DNA of 23,637 nucleotides from JBGPRB01 sp964422155 (lineage in GTDB: Bacteria; Chloroflexota; Dehalococcoidia; Dehalococcoidales; RBG-16-60-22): the NCBI GenBank assembly GCA_964422155.1, contig CAYQZZ010000031.1, positions 1-23,637 of the forward strand, read 5' to 3'. Made by a program: the position numbers and the translations under genes. Positions within the stretch are counted from its first letter, which is position 1, and every line of letters starts with the position of its first letter. The notes below the pieces were generated by a model. The model had not been told where the DNA came from, ran no database searches, and worked only from the letters and a program-made list of their open reading frames with translations. Of this stretch, positions 14,081 to 22,357 are shown piece by piece.

Positions 14081-15751
14081 ATGAGCGAGAGAATTTTCAT
14101 CGGGGTCGCCTGGCCTTATGCTAACGGGCCACTTCACCTGGGACACATCGCCGGGGCTGACCTGGCGGCGGATATCTTCGCCCGCTACCACCGCCTTAAG
14201 GGGAACGAAGTCTTAATGGTATCAGGCTCAGACCAGCACGGCACGCCGATAACGCTAAAAGCCGAGCAGGAACACAAAACCCCGCGTGAAATAATCGATT
14301 TTTACCAGCGTGAGTACCTTGATTGCTGGCAAAAGCTGGGTATTTCCTTCGACCTGTATACCGGCACAGACACCTTGAATCATGCCGAAGTAACACAGGA
14401 TATTTTCCTGAGACTGCTTGAAAAAGGTTACCTGTACCGTAACACGGTTTCACAGCTATATTGCCCGAAGTGCCAGCGCTTCCTGCCCGACCGCTATGTC
14501 GAAGGAACCTGCCCTTTTTGCCTGACACCCGGCGCCAGAGGCGATCAGTGTGACGCCTGCAGCAAGCCGATGAATACCACCGAACTGATTGACCCCTATT
14601 GCCGCATATGTAAAACAAAACCCGTCGCCAAAGAGTCGGAGCACTTTTTCCTGAAGCTGAGCGCTTTCCAGGAGAAATTGGAAAAGTGGGTTGAAAAGCA
14701 AGGTCGTTGGAGACCCAATGTTTTCGGTTTCACCCAGCGTTACCTGAAAGAAGGACTCAGGGACAGGGCTATCACCCGCGATATTGAATGGGGCATACCG
14801 GTACCAGTCGAGGGCTTTGAAAATAAGCGAATCTACGTATGGTTCGAAGCTGTCATCGGCTACCTTTCGGCGTCAAAGGAATGGGCTAGGGAAATAGCCG
14901 GGGACAAGGAGAGGTGGCACGATTTCTGGGATGAAGGAAAAGGGGCAAAAAGCTATTATTTCATGGGTAAGGATAATATACCCTTTCATACCATTATCTG
15001 GCCTGCGATGCTGATGGGTTACGAAGGACTCAACCTCCCCTACGATGTACCGGCCAACGAGTTTCTGACTATCGAAGGTAGAAGGATATCCACCAGCCGA
15101 AACTGGGCGGTGTGGCTGCCGGACTACCTCTCGCGCTATGACCCCGACCCCCTGCGTTACATGCTATCGATAAACATGTGCGAGACCAACGACACGGATT
15201 TCTCCTGGCGCGAGTTCGTCCGCCGCAACAATGACGAGCTGGTGGCTACCTACGGCAACCTGGTCAACCGGGTGCTCACAATCACCTACCGTAACTTTGA
15301 CGGGAAAGTGCCGGAGTCCGTAGAACTCGGCGACGACGACCGGAAAATCCAGGAAAAAGCTAAAAACACCATCAATGAAATGGACGGTTATCTCCATGAA
15401 TGTAAATTCAAGCTGGCGATAATGCGTGCGATGGAACTGGCTCAAGCCACCAACCGATACCTGGACAATAAGTCCCCCTGGAAGGTCATCAAGGAAAACC
15501 GCCAGGCTGCGGCCACTTCGTTATATGTGGCACTCAGTATCATCACCCAATTAAAGACAGTGCTGTACCCATTTATGCCTTTCAGCTCTCAAAAAGTCCA
15601 TGAGTATCTCGGCTTCAATGGTGACGTAGCCGGTTGTGGCTGGAAATGGCAGGACTTACCCCGGGGACAACGGCTACAGCAACCGAAGCCCCTGTTTTCC
15701 AAGCTCGACGAAAGTATCATTGAAGAGGAGACCAGACGTATTGGAACTTAA
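14081..15751 (+). CDS. metG: Methionyl-tRNA synthetase
   Basis: Class I synthetase that charges tRNA-Met. 556 residues: catalytic core and anticodon-binding domain, without the C-terminal EMAP-like domain found in some longer forms. The HIGH motif is HLGH (19-22). The KMSKS loop is RISTS (335-339), as in many MetRS of the archaeal/E. coli type. Four CxxC knuckles (Cys128/131, 144/147, 157/160, 174/177) form the two-zinc connective peptide. KDNIPFHTIIWPAML is the core helix. The ATG at 14081 gives the normal N-terminus (RIFIGVAWPYANGPLHLGH), though the ribosome binding site is weak. The 3' end overlaps the prenyl synthase by 11 bases. Confidence 0.97.
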   Translation: MSERIFIGVAWPYANGPLHLGHIAGADLAADIFARYHRLKGNEVLMVSGSDQHGTPITLKAEQEHKTPREIIDFYQREYLDCWQKLGISFDLYTGTDTLNHAEVTQDIFLRLLEKGYLYRNTVSQLYCPKCQRFLPDRYVEGTCPFCLTPGARGDQCDACSKPMNTTELIDPYCRICKTKPVAKESEHFFLKLSAFQEKLEKWVEKQGRWRPNVFGFTQRYLKEGLRDRAITRDIEWGIPVPVEGFENKRIYVWFEAVIGYLSASKEWAREIAGDKERWHDFWDEGKGAKSYYFMGKDNIPFHTIIWPAMLMGYEGLNLPYDVPANEFLTIEGRRISTSRNWAVWLPDYLSRYDPDPLRYMLSINMCETNDTDFSWREFVRRNNDELVATYGNLVNRVLTITYRNFDGKVPESVELGDDDRKIQEKAKNTINEMDGYLHECKFKLAIMRAMELAQATNRYLDNKSPWKVIKENRQAAATSLYVALSIITQLKTVLYPFMPFSSQKVHEYLGFNGDVAGCGWKWQDLPRGQRLQQPKPLFSKLDESIIEEETRRIGT

Positions 15752-16703
15752 GCAGATTTACACCCCTATCCAGGAAGATTTAAACCGGGTAAGCGATATG
15801 TTAAAGTCTATCAGCCGGATTGAATACAAATGGCTATCGGAGCAACTGAGCCATATTGTCAGAGAAACCGGTAAGGGAATACGGCCGGCACTTACCCTGC
15901 TATCCGGTAAGTCCTATGAATATAACATCACCTACCTGCTGCCGATGGCGGTTTCCGTCGAGCTTATGCACACCGCCACGCTGGTCCATGATGATGCTAT
16001 CGATAAGGCTTTAACACGCCGGGGGCAGGCGACCATCAACAGCGTATGGGGCAACGAAATAGCCGTGCTGATGGGGGACTACCTGTTCGCCAAGGCCGGG
16101 GAGTTCGTCGCGGATACGCAGACCCCCCGGGTAATTAAACTTTTTTCTCAGACCCTGGGTACGATTTCCAGCGGAGAAATAAGCCAGTTCCGCGGGTCTT
16201 TTAACTTAAACCAAAAACGTGAAGACTACTTCCGGCGTATCTACGGGAAGACCGCCTCACTATTTTCCCTGGCGACACAGTCAGGCGCTATTCTAAGCAA
16301 AGCATCGGAAGAGTTGGTGGCAATAATGAAAGAGTACGGCGACAACCTGGGTATCGCCTTTCAAATCGTGGACGATATCCTGGACTTCATCAGCACCGAG
16401 GAAGCCATGGGCAAGCCGGTTGGTTCGGATTTAACCCAGGGCACCCTTACCCTGCCATCCATGATGCTCATGGAACGATACCCGGACGATAACCCGGTCA
16501 AGAGGATGTTCGAGACCAGAGATAAAAAAAATGTGGCTGAAGCGATTGAAATAGTGCGAAATTCCACGATAATCAAAGATTGCTATAAAAACGCCTCGGA
16601 ATACTGCAACAAGGCCTGCCAGGACCTCAAATCGCTTCCCAAAACTGCCAGCCGCCAAGCACTATTCGACCTGGCCGACTATGTTATAAAGCAGGGAACT
16701 TAG
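15741..16703 (+). CDS. Long-chain polyprenyl diphosphate synthase
   Basis: Trans-prenyltransferase that extends an allylic diphosphate with IPP, probably for the quinone side chain. With the TTG start at 15741 (MELKQIYTPIQEDLNRV) the protein has 320 residues, normal for the family. GAGGAG lies ten bases upstream, inside metG. Motifs: GKGIRP, first Asp-rich HDDAID (Asp84, 85, 88), RRG, GNEIAVLMGDYLFAKA and second Asp-rich DDILD (211-215). The segment MHTATLVHDD has small residues before the first Asp motif, as in octaprenyl or heptaprenyl synthases, so a long product is likely; the exact length cannot be read. It overlaps metG by 11 bases, so translational coupling is likely. With ispG and dxr in the same window, isoprenoid genes appear twice, in separate operons. 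Confidence 0.92.
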   Translation: MELKQIYTPIQEDLNRVSDMLKSISRIEYKWLSEQLSHIVRETGKGIRPALTLLSGKSYEYNITYLLPMAVSVELMHTATLVHDDAIDKALTRRGQATINSVWGNEIAVLMGDYLFAKAGEFVADTQTPRVIKLFSQTLGTISSGEISQFRGSFNLNQKREDYFRRIYGKTASLFSLATQSGAILSKASEELVAIMKEYGDNLGIAFQIVDDILDFISTEEAMGKPVGSDLTQGTLTLPSMMLMERYPDDNPVKRMFETRDKKNVAEAIEIVRNSTIIKDCYKNASEYCNKACQDLKSLPKTASRQALFDLADYVIKQGT

Positions 16704-16710
16704 AGAAACA

Positions 16711-16799
16711 AATTCTAAATCCTAATATCTAAACTCTAAACAAATCCAAATTACCAAAATAAAGTGTTTAGGATTTAGTGCTTAGGGTTTAGGATTTAA
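16711..16799. repeat. AT-rich imperfect inverted repeat (family C)
   Basis: The left arm has TAAATCCTAATATCTAAAC and the right arm, read in reverse, has TAAATCCTAAACCCTAAGC and again TAAATCCTAAAC. The unit is TAAATCCTAA with variants, around a CAAATTACCAAAATAAAG centre. It lies between convergent genes. It reaches into moaE and supplies its last codons and stop. The look is telomere-like (CCTAAACCC), but it is a short internal palindrome. Confidence 0.75.
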
Positions 16800-17187
16800 C
16801 GCTACCGTCCTGATAGGTCTCTCTTTTTGTGGTCGGTAGTTTCTCCTTGAACTGGTCGACGGCATACTGGCTGGCGGCAAATCCTTCCGTCCGGTGAGCC
16901 GCCGCTATCGCCACCACGAGATTGATATCACCCACTTTCAGCTTGCCTATCCGATGGTAAATGGCGACATTATTCACCGGAAATTTGCGTTTAATCTCTT
17001 CGGCTATTTCACGTAACCTGGACGCAGCCTCACCGTCAGCATCCTGATACTCCACGGATAGAACTGGCTTACCCCGCGAGCTATCACGAATCAGGCCGAC
17101 ATAGGTAACGACACAGCCGCTGCCGGATGTCTTAACCTTATCGATTACTACCTGGGGGGAAATGGGCTTATCAGTAATTTTAATCAT
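16789..17187 (-). CDS. moaE: Molybdopterin synthase catalytic subunit MoaE
   Basis: MoaE converts precursor Z (cPMP) to molybdopterin with sulfur carried by MoaD. 132 residues from the ATG at 17187, which has GAGGT five bases upstream. Family landmarks: SGSGCVVTYVGLIRD, VEYQDADGEAASRLREIAEE, VAIYHRIGKLKVGDINLVV, AAHRTEGFAASQYAVDQFKE, and the active-site Lys region KLPTTKRETY. The N-terminus can be extended upstream in frame, but that part is repeat DNA and has no homology. The last three residues (VKS) and the stop codon lie within the family C repeat, so the native C-terminus was probably replaced or trimmed. moaD and other cofactor genes are not adjacent. A family B repeat lies 30 bases upstream of the start. 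Confidence 0.93.
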   Translation of the reverse strand: MIKITDKPISPQVVIDKVKTSGSGCVVTYVGLIRDSSRGKPVLSVEYQDADGEAASRLREIAEEIKRKFPVNNVAIYHRIGKLKVGDINLVVAIAAAHRTEGFAASQYAVDQFKEKLPTTKRETYQDGSVKS

Positions 17188-17217
17188 ACTGACCTCAAGA
17201 GTGCGCACTAAAACAAT

Positions 17218-17301
17218 GTCATTCTGGCGAAAGCCAGAATCCACTGTAGAATCGAAATCTGAAATTGTTAAAACTGGATTCCAGCCTTCGCTGGAATGAC
17301 A
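17218..17301. repeat. Inverted-repeat element, family B (copy 2)
   Basis: TGTCATTC at the left and GAATGACA at the right. Each end is a hairpin: TTCTGGC-GAAA-GCCAGAA and TTCCAGC-CTTC-GCTGGAA. It has the same plan as 5767-5848, with compensatory changes in the stems. It sits between ftsH and moaE, directly upstream of moaE. Confidence 0.85.
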
Positions 17302-17362
17302 AATAAAGTATCTCCAGTTTTCCATTAACGCAATTGAGCAACGCAGAATACCCGGATAGCTA

Positions 17363-19303
17363 TCAATCAGAAGGGGCCGGTGTCTGCTTCGGGACAAGCT
17401 GGGGTACACTGGGGACTTTTTTAGGTTGGGGTATTATTTCGCCTTCACCTACCGGCTTTATCGGTGCCGGTATATCGGTCCTTTTGACTCTCTTTCTGGG
17501 TTTAGACAGGCCGATTTCACCGAATACTTTCTCCAGCTCCGGACCTTCAAGGGTCTCCTGAGCAATAAGTTTCGTGGCAAGCTGCTTTAGCTTCGGCTTG
17601 TTATCGGTGAGAATTTTCATCGCGGTGCTGTAAGCCTCTTCGATAAGCTTATTAATTTCTTTGTCGATTTCCAGGGCAAACCGTTCGCTGTAGTCCCTCT
17701 GCTCGGAAATCTCACGGCCAAGGAAAACCATTTCCTGCTTGTTGCCAAAAGTCCTGGTGCCCAGTTTGTCGCTCATGCCATAATCGGTCACCATGCGCCG
17801 GGCGTAGGCAGTCACCTGTGAAATATCACTATGAGCGCCGGTTGTTCTTTCATTAAAGATTAGCTCTTCCGCAGCATGTCCGCCGAGAAAAGTGGCCAGC
17901 TTGTCTTTAAGCTGAGAACGGGTTACCAGATACCTGTCTTCCGCCGGCAGTTGCTTGGTATAGCCCAGAGCCATCCCGCGGGCGACAATGGAGATTTTGT
18001 GCACGGGGTCGGCATTGGGCAACATCCTCGCCACGAGGGCATGTCCTGCCTCATGATAGGCAATAACTTCTTTCTCTTTAGTGCTGATTTTGCGGCTCTT
18101 ACGTTCGGGGCCGGCCATTACCCGGTCCACAGACTCCTCAAAATCTTTTATGCTGATAACTTTTTTATTGTGTCTGGCGGCCAGGATGGCAGCCTCGTTG
18201 ACCACATTAGCGAGGTCGGCGCCGCTGAAGCCTACGGTCCCTTTAGCCAGCACCTCCAGGTCAGCGTCTTTATCAAGCGGTTTGCCGTTGGTATGCACTT
18301 TAAGAATAGCTAAACGGCCGGTGATGTCCGGCAGGTCCAACATTACACGGCGGTCAAAGCGGCCGGGGCGGAGTAAAGCCGGGTCGAGGATATCCGGCCG
18401 GTTGGTGGCGGCGATAACGATAACGCTGGTATTCGTGTCGAAGCCGTCCATCTCTACCAGAATCTGGTTAAGTGTCTGTTCCCTCTCGTCGTGGCTGCCG
18501 CCAAGTCCGGTGCCGCGCTGCCGTCCCACGGCGTCAATTTCATCGATAAAGATAATGCACGGCGTATTACGCTTCGCCTGGTCAAAGAGGTCGCGCACCC
18601 TTGAAGCGCCCACGCCGACAAACATCTCGACGAATTCGCTGCCGCTGATAGAGAAGAAGGGTACATCAGCCTCGCCGGCGACGGCCCGCGCCATTAAAGT
18701 CTTACCGGTACCGGGCGGACCTATCAATAACACACCCTTGGGAATGCGCGCTCCCAAGGACTGGAACTTTTCGCGGGACTTGAGGAATTCCACCACTTCC
18801 TGCATATCCTGCTTGGCTTCTTCCACACCTGCGACATCGGCGAAGGTAACCGTGGCCCGGTTGGCCGGGAAAAGCCGCGCCCGGCTGCGTCCGAAGCTCA
18901 TTGCCTGGTTGTTGGCGCCCCGCGCCTGCCGGAAAAGGAAAAACAGCAGGAAACCGAAAATCAGTATCGGCAGGATATTCAACATCAGCCCGCCCCAGTT
19001 AATCCCCGATGAACCTTTAACATCGACGACGATACTATCAAGGTTAAGGCCCTTAACATCATAGATGCTGGCGCTGGTTTCTTTAAAAGTCCTCATTTCC
19101 TTGCCATCTATCGTGGTAACAATCAGCATATCGCCATCAATCTCAATCTTCTTTACCTCATTGTTCTGCGACATGGCGATAACCTGACTGAGGGGTACTT
19201 CTTCAGTTTGACTTTTTCCCGGCACGAATAAGGAGAAAAGAAGGACAGCCGCCAGTAAAATGATGATGTATATAATACTATTACGCTTCCAACTCGATTT
19301 CAT
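17363..19303 (-). CDS. ftsH: ATP-dependent zinc metalloprotease FtsH
   Basis: Membrane-anchored AAA protease for quality control of membrane and soluble proteins. 646 residues from the ATG at 19303; an in-frame TTG four codons upstream is less likely. Order: membrane helix about 9-27, extracytoplasmic domain, second helix about 104-124, AAA domain with Walker A GPPGTGKT (195-202), Walker B IIFIDEIDA and SRH NRPDILDPALLRPGRFDRR, then the M41 protease with HEAGH (417-421). After the usual C-terminal helix there is a basic, Pro-rich tail of about 45 residues (RKRVKRTDIPAPIKP, then PQPKKVPSVPQLVP), probably disordered and extending beyond most family members. An extended -10 promoter lies at 19332-19340. 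It is a single gene here, with moaE downstream on the same strand. Confidence 0.97.
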   Translation of the reverse strand: MKSSWKRNSIIYIIILLAAVLLFSLFVPGKSQTEEVPLSQVIAMSQNNEVKKIEIDGDMLIVTTIDGKEMRTFKETSASIYDVKGLNLDSIVVDVKGSSGINWGGLMLNILPILIFGFLLFFLFRQARGANNQAMSFGRSRARLFPANRATVTFADVAGVEEAKQDMQEVVEFLKSREKFQSLGARIPKGVLLIGPPGTGKTLMARAVAGEADVPFFSISGSEFVEMFVGVGASRVRDLFDQAKRNTPCIIFIDEIDAVGRQRGTGLGGSHDEREQTLNQILVEMDGFDTNTSVIVIAATNRPDILDPALLRPGRFDRRVMLDLPDITGRLAILKVHTNGKPLDKDADLEVLAKGTVGFSGADLANVVNEAAILAARHNKKVISIKDFEESVDRVMAGPERKSRKISTKEKEVIAYHEAGHALVARMLPNADPVHKISIVARGMALGYTKQLPAEDRYLVTRSQLKDKLATFLGGHAAEELIFNERTTGAHSDISQVTAYARRMVTDYGMSDKLGTRTFGNKQEMVFLGREISEQRDYSERFALEIDKEINKLIEEAYSTAMKILTDNKPKLKQLATKLIAQETLEGPELEKVFGEIGLSKPRKRVKRTDIPAPIKPVGEGEIIPQPKKVPSVPQLVPKQTPAPSD

Positions 19304-19331
19304 ATCCCGCCCCAATTAAAATGCTACTTTA

Positions 19332-19340
19332 ATTATACCA
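19332..19340 (-). promoter_or_regulatory. Extended -10 promoter of ftsH
   Basis: On the minus strand TGGTATAAT, a perfect extended -10 (TGnTATAAT), about 30 bases upstream of the ftsH ATG. No good -35 stands 17 bases further upstream (CTAGCC), as is usual for extended -10 promoters. A heat-shock CIRCE element is not seen. Confidence 0.6.
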
Positions 19341-19490
19341 CAAAAAATGTTAAAGGCTAGTTAAGATAATATGATAATAGCATATTTTCTGACAAGTTAG
19401 ATAGGGGAAAGGCAGCCGCAATCGGTCTAACATCAAGGATATTTATAAACCGGGTTGGCATTACTAGAAGCCATGACAAGTCAAAGCGAA

Positions 19491-19527
19491 GCGAAGCAAT
19501 CCCGTAAGCCAGCCGGGATTGCTTCGC
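19491..19527. repeat. Perfect 14-bp hairpin repeat
   Basis: GCGAAGCAATCCCG (19491-19504) and CGGGATTGCTTCGC (19514-19527) pair perfectly around a nine-base loop. It is preceded by TGACAAGTCAAAGCGAA, which resembles the start of family A elements. It lies in the 320-base gap 19304-19623 between ftsH and the secreted protein. Apart from this hairpin and the ftsH promoter, I see no gene or RNA there. Confidence 0.8.
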
Positions 19528-19623
19528 CGCTCAAAAAGAGAGCGAATATATATTAAATTAAAGGGTTTAATTGAATCTAAAGTACTAGAGACTAAGGTAA
19601 TAGTTCCTATTCAACCTCAAAAT

Positions 19624-20196
19624 CTATCTGGTCATATACTTCCCTTCCCAGTTAATAGGACCAATCAGGGTGTATATAGACGTACCGGGAATGCAGCCAA
19701 GACTAAGGTCGGCCGACCAGGTTCCCCATGCTTTTACATTCTGGAAGACTCCGGTACCGCCAGTACCCATCCAGACCCCTTCGTCCATAATTGTGTAGGT
19801 GTACAGATTACCCCGGATTCTGCCGCTAAAAGTGCCTTCCAGAATGCCATCCGGCTGGGAAAGCGTAAAGGTACCCCTCATGATACCATTGGCATTTCCT
19901 GTTTTATCAACTCTCACGATGGAGTCATGTGACGACCAGAAGGCGGTGCCCGCCAGCAGGTCCCAGTCGCTTTGCGCCAGGAATCCCTCTGCAATCTCAC
20001 CCCTGTAACACCAGATAGGCCCTTTAATAATGGGAGCAGGCATGTTGGTCACGTAAATTAGTCCAGAACCGGTAAAATTCGTGATGGCTGGCGCCGGTGG
20101 CCTGTACTTCTCGACTTTGGCTAAAGCGACGCCCGGCATAAGTGCCGTCAGCATCAGAACCAGCGCTAGGCTGATAAATAATATCCTCTTTTTCAT
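19624..20196 (-). CDS. Secreted protein of unknown function (190 aa)
   Basis: 190 residues with a clear Sec signal peptide: a basic MKKR start, a hydrophobic core (ILFISLALVLMLTALMP) and AxA-type cleavage after VALA (about residue 26). The mature part is rich in Gly, Thr and aromatic residues with beta-strand patterns (GIMRGTFTLSQPDGILEGTF, GNLYTYTIMDEGVW, GTGVFQNVKAWGTWSADLS). This suggests a small beta-barrel or sandwich like lipocalin or allene-oxide-cyclase-like folds (inference). Two Cys (one near WCYRGE, one near LGCIPG) could form a disulfide. There is no lipobox. AAAGGAGGG lies about nine bases before the ATG, a very strong ribosome binding site. It follows the HD-GYP gene by 74 bases and could be on the same transcript. 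Confidence 0.82.
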   Translation of the reverse strand: MKKRILFISLALVLMLTALMPGVALAKVEKYRPPAPAITNFTGSGLIYVTNMPAPIIKGPIWCYRGEIAEGFLAQSDWDLLAGTAFWSSHDSIVRVDKTGNANGIMRGTFTLSQPDGILEGTFSGRIRGNLYTYTIMDEGVWMGTGGTGVFQNVKAWGTWSADLSLGCIPGTSIYTLIGPINWEGKYMTR

Positions 20197-20270
20197 TTTT
20201 TAGTCCCTCCTTTGCTACATTTATTTCAAGTACTGCGTCTCCTTTATCAGAACCGCAGACTGTTATTTGT

Positions 20271-22310
20271 TTATTTCATTACCGCTTCCAGTACGTAATC
20301 GTGACCTGTTTCCGCCGCCGCCATTATCCTGTCGAACGCAGGCTCATTCTGCTTTAAAAGCTTCAAGCAGGTATCTACAACATCAGAATCATAGAGGATG
20401 CCGCTTCCCCGCGATATTTCCTCCAGAGCACTGCCCAGACCGAGAGCCGGGCGGTAAGGCCGGTGAGATGACATGGCCTCCACAACATCAGCCACACCCA
20501 GAATTCTGGCTTCAAGGACAATATCGTTTCCAGATAGGCCTTCGGGATAACCGGAACCATCCAGCCTTTCATGGTGCTGAAGAATCGCCCTGGTCACCGG
20601 CCAGGGGAAGTCTATCTTCTGCAGAATTTCGTACCCCACCTTGCAATGGTTTTTGATGATACTGAATTCAGTGGCATTTATCTTACCGGGTTTGCTCAAA
20701 ATTTCAGACGGTACCGCCACTTTGCCGACATCATGGAGAAGGCCGGTAATATAAATCCCCATCATCTGCCATTCGGAAAGCCCCATCTCCTTGGCTATAG
20801 CTCGCGCCAGCTCCGCAACCCGCCTCTGATGACCGGCCGTATACGGGTCTCTGGTCTCAACTACCAGAGACACGGCATGGATAACGCCGTCCATCGCTTT
20901 TTGTAGCTCATTGTGCTTCCGTTTCATGTTTTCATAAAGGTTGGCGTTATCGATATTAACCGCCACATCATCTGAAACCATCTGTAAAAGGCTTCTTTCT
21001 TCATACGAATACGGCTCATGCGAAATTTTACTACCGAGGAGCAGCATACCGGCCAGATGACTGTCGCTCTTCAGCGGCACCAGAAGCTCTATGCCGTTAT
21101 TCTCCAGGATTTGCCTGTCATGGGACGTGAGACTGATGAGCGACGTAATGGTATCTACATCATTGTAATCAACAATATTGTCCTGCTGTTTCATAGTAAC
21201 TACGAGCGGGCTGCTGGAGGAAAAGAAAAGTCTCCCCTGGCTCTTCTGGCCGGAGTACGCATAGGTTGTATAGTTACCGGTGGCCGATGAAGGCAGAAGC
21301 AGATAGACACCCTGGCTCTGCATACCATTAGCCACGGCTTCGACCAGAGATGAAGAGAGTTGTTCCAGGTCGAGGTCGCCTTTGTTTTCCTGAGTGAATT
21401 TCTTCAAGGTCTGGATATGTCTATACCTTTCCCGGAAAAACCACCTGTCCACTGTGTGTTGCAGCCTGGATAGAACCGGACGGAATAAAGAAGCGGCGAT
21501 AAAGACGGTTACGATTGTTATCGTCAGGGCAACTGGGCTGAAAAAATCCTGGAATAAATAGCTCAACAGGTAGATAAGGCTGCCGAAAACGCCGAAAATC
21601 AGCACGCTCGTTAGAGAATAGGTGGCACCCTTGCGGAGTACCACCTTCATTTCCAGGAGATTGTGTCTCAGCATGGCGATAGTAGCTATCAAACAGAATA
21701 AGATATTGCCGATGATGCCCAGAGGGTACAGACTTATACCAAGAGCCGGCAGGTAGTCGGTAGTGGCACCGATAAACATGGCGGCAATACCGATGATGAT
21801 ATACTGGACACGGACTCTGTCATCAATGACCCTGGTATGCTGGTGGTGTTTTATCAACAACTGGGCGCTACGCACGATAGGCGCGTAGGCGCACAGAACA
21901 TAGAGTAAGAAGAAAGGCCCGATGACGGGGGCTTTGCCATACCACATCATCTGCATGCCACTGACCACCAGCCCTGTCGGAATCAGTCCCAGGACCACAA
22001 AAAAAGAAATATACAGCGGATACATGAAATACTTATTCGGCCTGGCACCAATAAGCGCCATGGCGAACCGATAGAAGAACAGCGAAGCGCTCAGTATTGC
22101 CCCGAAAACGAACTTTTCCCACAACAAAGCGGTTGCCATGTCCGTGCTGGCGCGCATCATGAAGATAAAAAAGCCCCACAGCGTCATGAAAACAAGAAAT
22201 ACTGAAAAAGGCCGTCTGGCAATATGGCGTTTGCCACTAATCATAAGGATAATCAGCAGCGCCAGACAAAATATCACTTCAATTAAAGGTATAAGTAAAT
22301 AAATATTCAA
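20271..22310 (-). CDS. Membrane-bound GAF/HD-GYP domain protein, putative cyclic-di-GMP phosphodiesterase
   Basis: 679 residues. An N-terminal multi-helix membrane region (about 4-275, seven to nine helices, like the 7TM sensor module of some histidine kinases) is followed by a GAF domain (about 300-458) and an HD-GYP domain (about 475-655). Key residues are present: His-Asp in LLHDVGK (526-527), HHERLDGSGYP (579-589) and RILGVADVVEAM. HD-GYP domains hydrolyse cyclic-di-GMP or related dinucleotides; the intact GYP supports activity. The signal is unknown. The start appears to be TTG at 22310, with GGAG eight bases upstream; no ATG fits the conserved first helix. It lies 47 bases after the GH3-like gene and is probably co-transcribed with it. 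Confidence 0.92.
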   Translation of the reverse strand: MNIYLLIPLIEVIFCLALLIILMISGKRHIARRPFSVFLVFMTLWGFFIFMMRASTDMATALLWEKFVFGAILSASLFFYRFAMALIGARPNKYFMYPLYISFFVVLGLIPTGLVVSGMQMMWYGKAPVIGPFFLLYVLCAYAPIVRSAQLLIKHHQHTRVIDDRVRVQYIIIGIAAMFIGATTDYLPALGISLYPLGIIGNILFCLIATIAMLRHNLLEMKVVLRKGATYSLTSVLIFGVFGSLIYLLSYLFQDFFSPVALTITIVTVFIAASLFRPVLSRLQHTVDRWFFRERYRHIQTLKKFTQENKGDLDLEQLSSSLVEAVANGMQSQGVYLLLPSSATGNYTTYAYSGQKSQGRLFFSSSSPLVVTMKQQDNIVDYNDVDTITSLISLTSHDRQILENNGIELLVPLKSDSHLAGMLLLGSKISHEPYSYEERSLLQMVSDDVAVNIDNANLYENMKRKHNELQKAMDGVIHAVSLVVETRDPYTAGHQRRVAELARAIAKEMGLSEWQMMGIYITGLLHDVGKVAVPSEILSKPGKINATEFSIIKNHCKVGYEILQKIDFPWPVTRAILQHHERLDGSGYPEGLSGNDIVLEARILGVADVVEAMSSHRPYRPALGLGSALEEISRGSGILYDSDVVDTCLKLLKQNEPAFDRIMAAAETGHDYVLEAVMK

Positions 22311-22357
22311 ACCTGCTTCTCCAAATTTTTGTCTCTCTCCTTGAAAACATAGTGTTA

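Noticed and set aside
15636..15740. N-terminal extension of the polyprenyl synthase inside metG
   Set aside because: It is an out-of-frame reading of conserved metG codons and has no family similarity. The TTG at 15741 has a ribosome site and gives the normal length.
16711..16799. Telomere-like CCTAAACCC repeat as a linear replicon end
   Set aside because: It is a short internal palindrome between two convergent genes, with normal chromosome on both sides.
16789..17409. A 206-residue version of MoaE starting at 17409
   Set aside because: The extra 74 residues are encoded by the family B repeat and flanking DNA. MoaE homology and a ribosome binding site begin at 17187.
18081..19064. Long plus-strand open frame opposite ftsH (327 codons)
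   Set aside because: It is a shadow of the GC-rich ftsH coding strand. The composition is Ser/Arg-rich and low in structure, with no ribosome binding site.
3628..19527. Possible CRISPR array
   Set aside because: The repeats are scattered, in mixed orientation and of unequal length, with no regular spacers and no cas genes.
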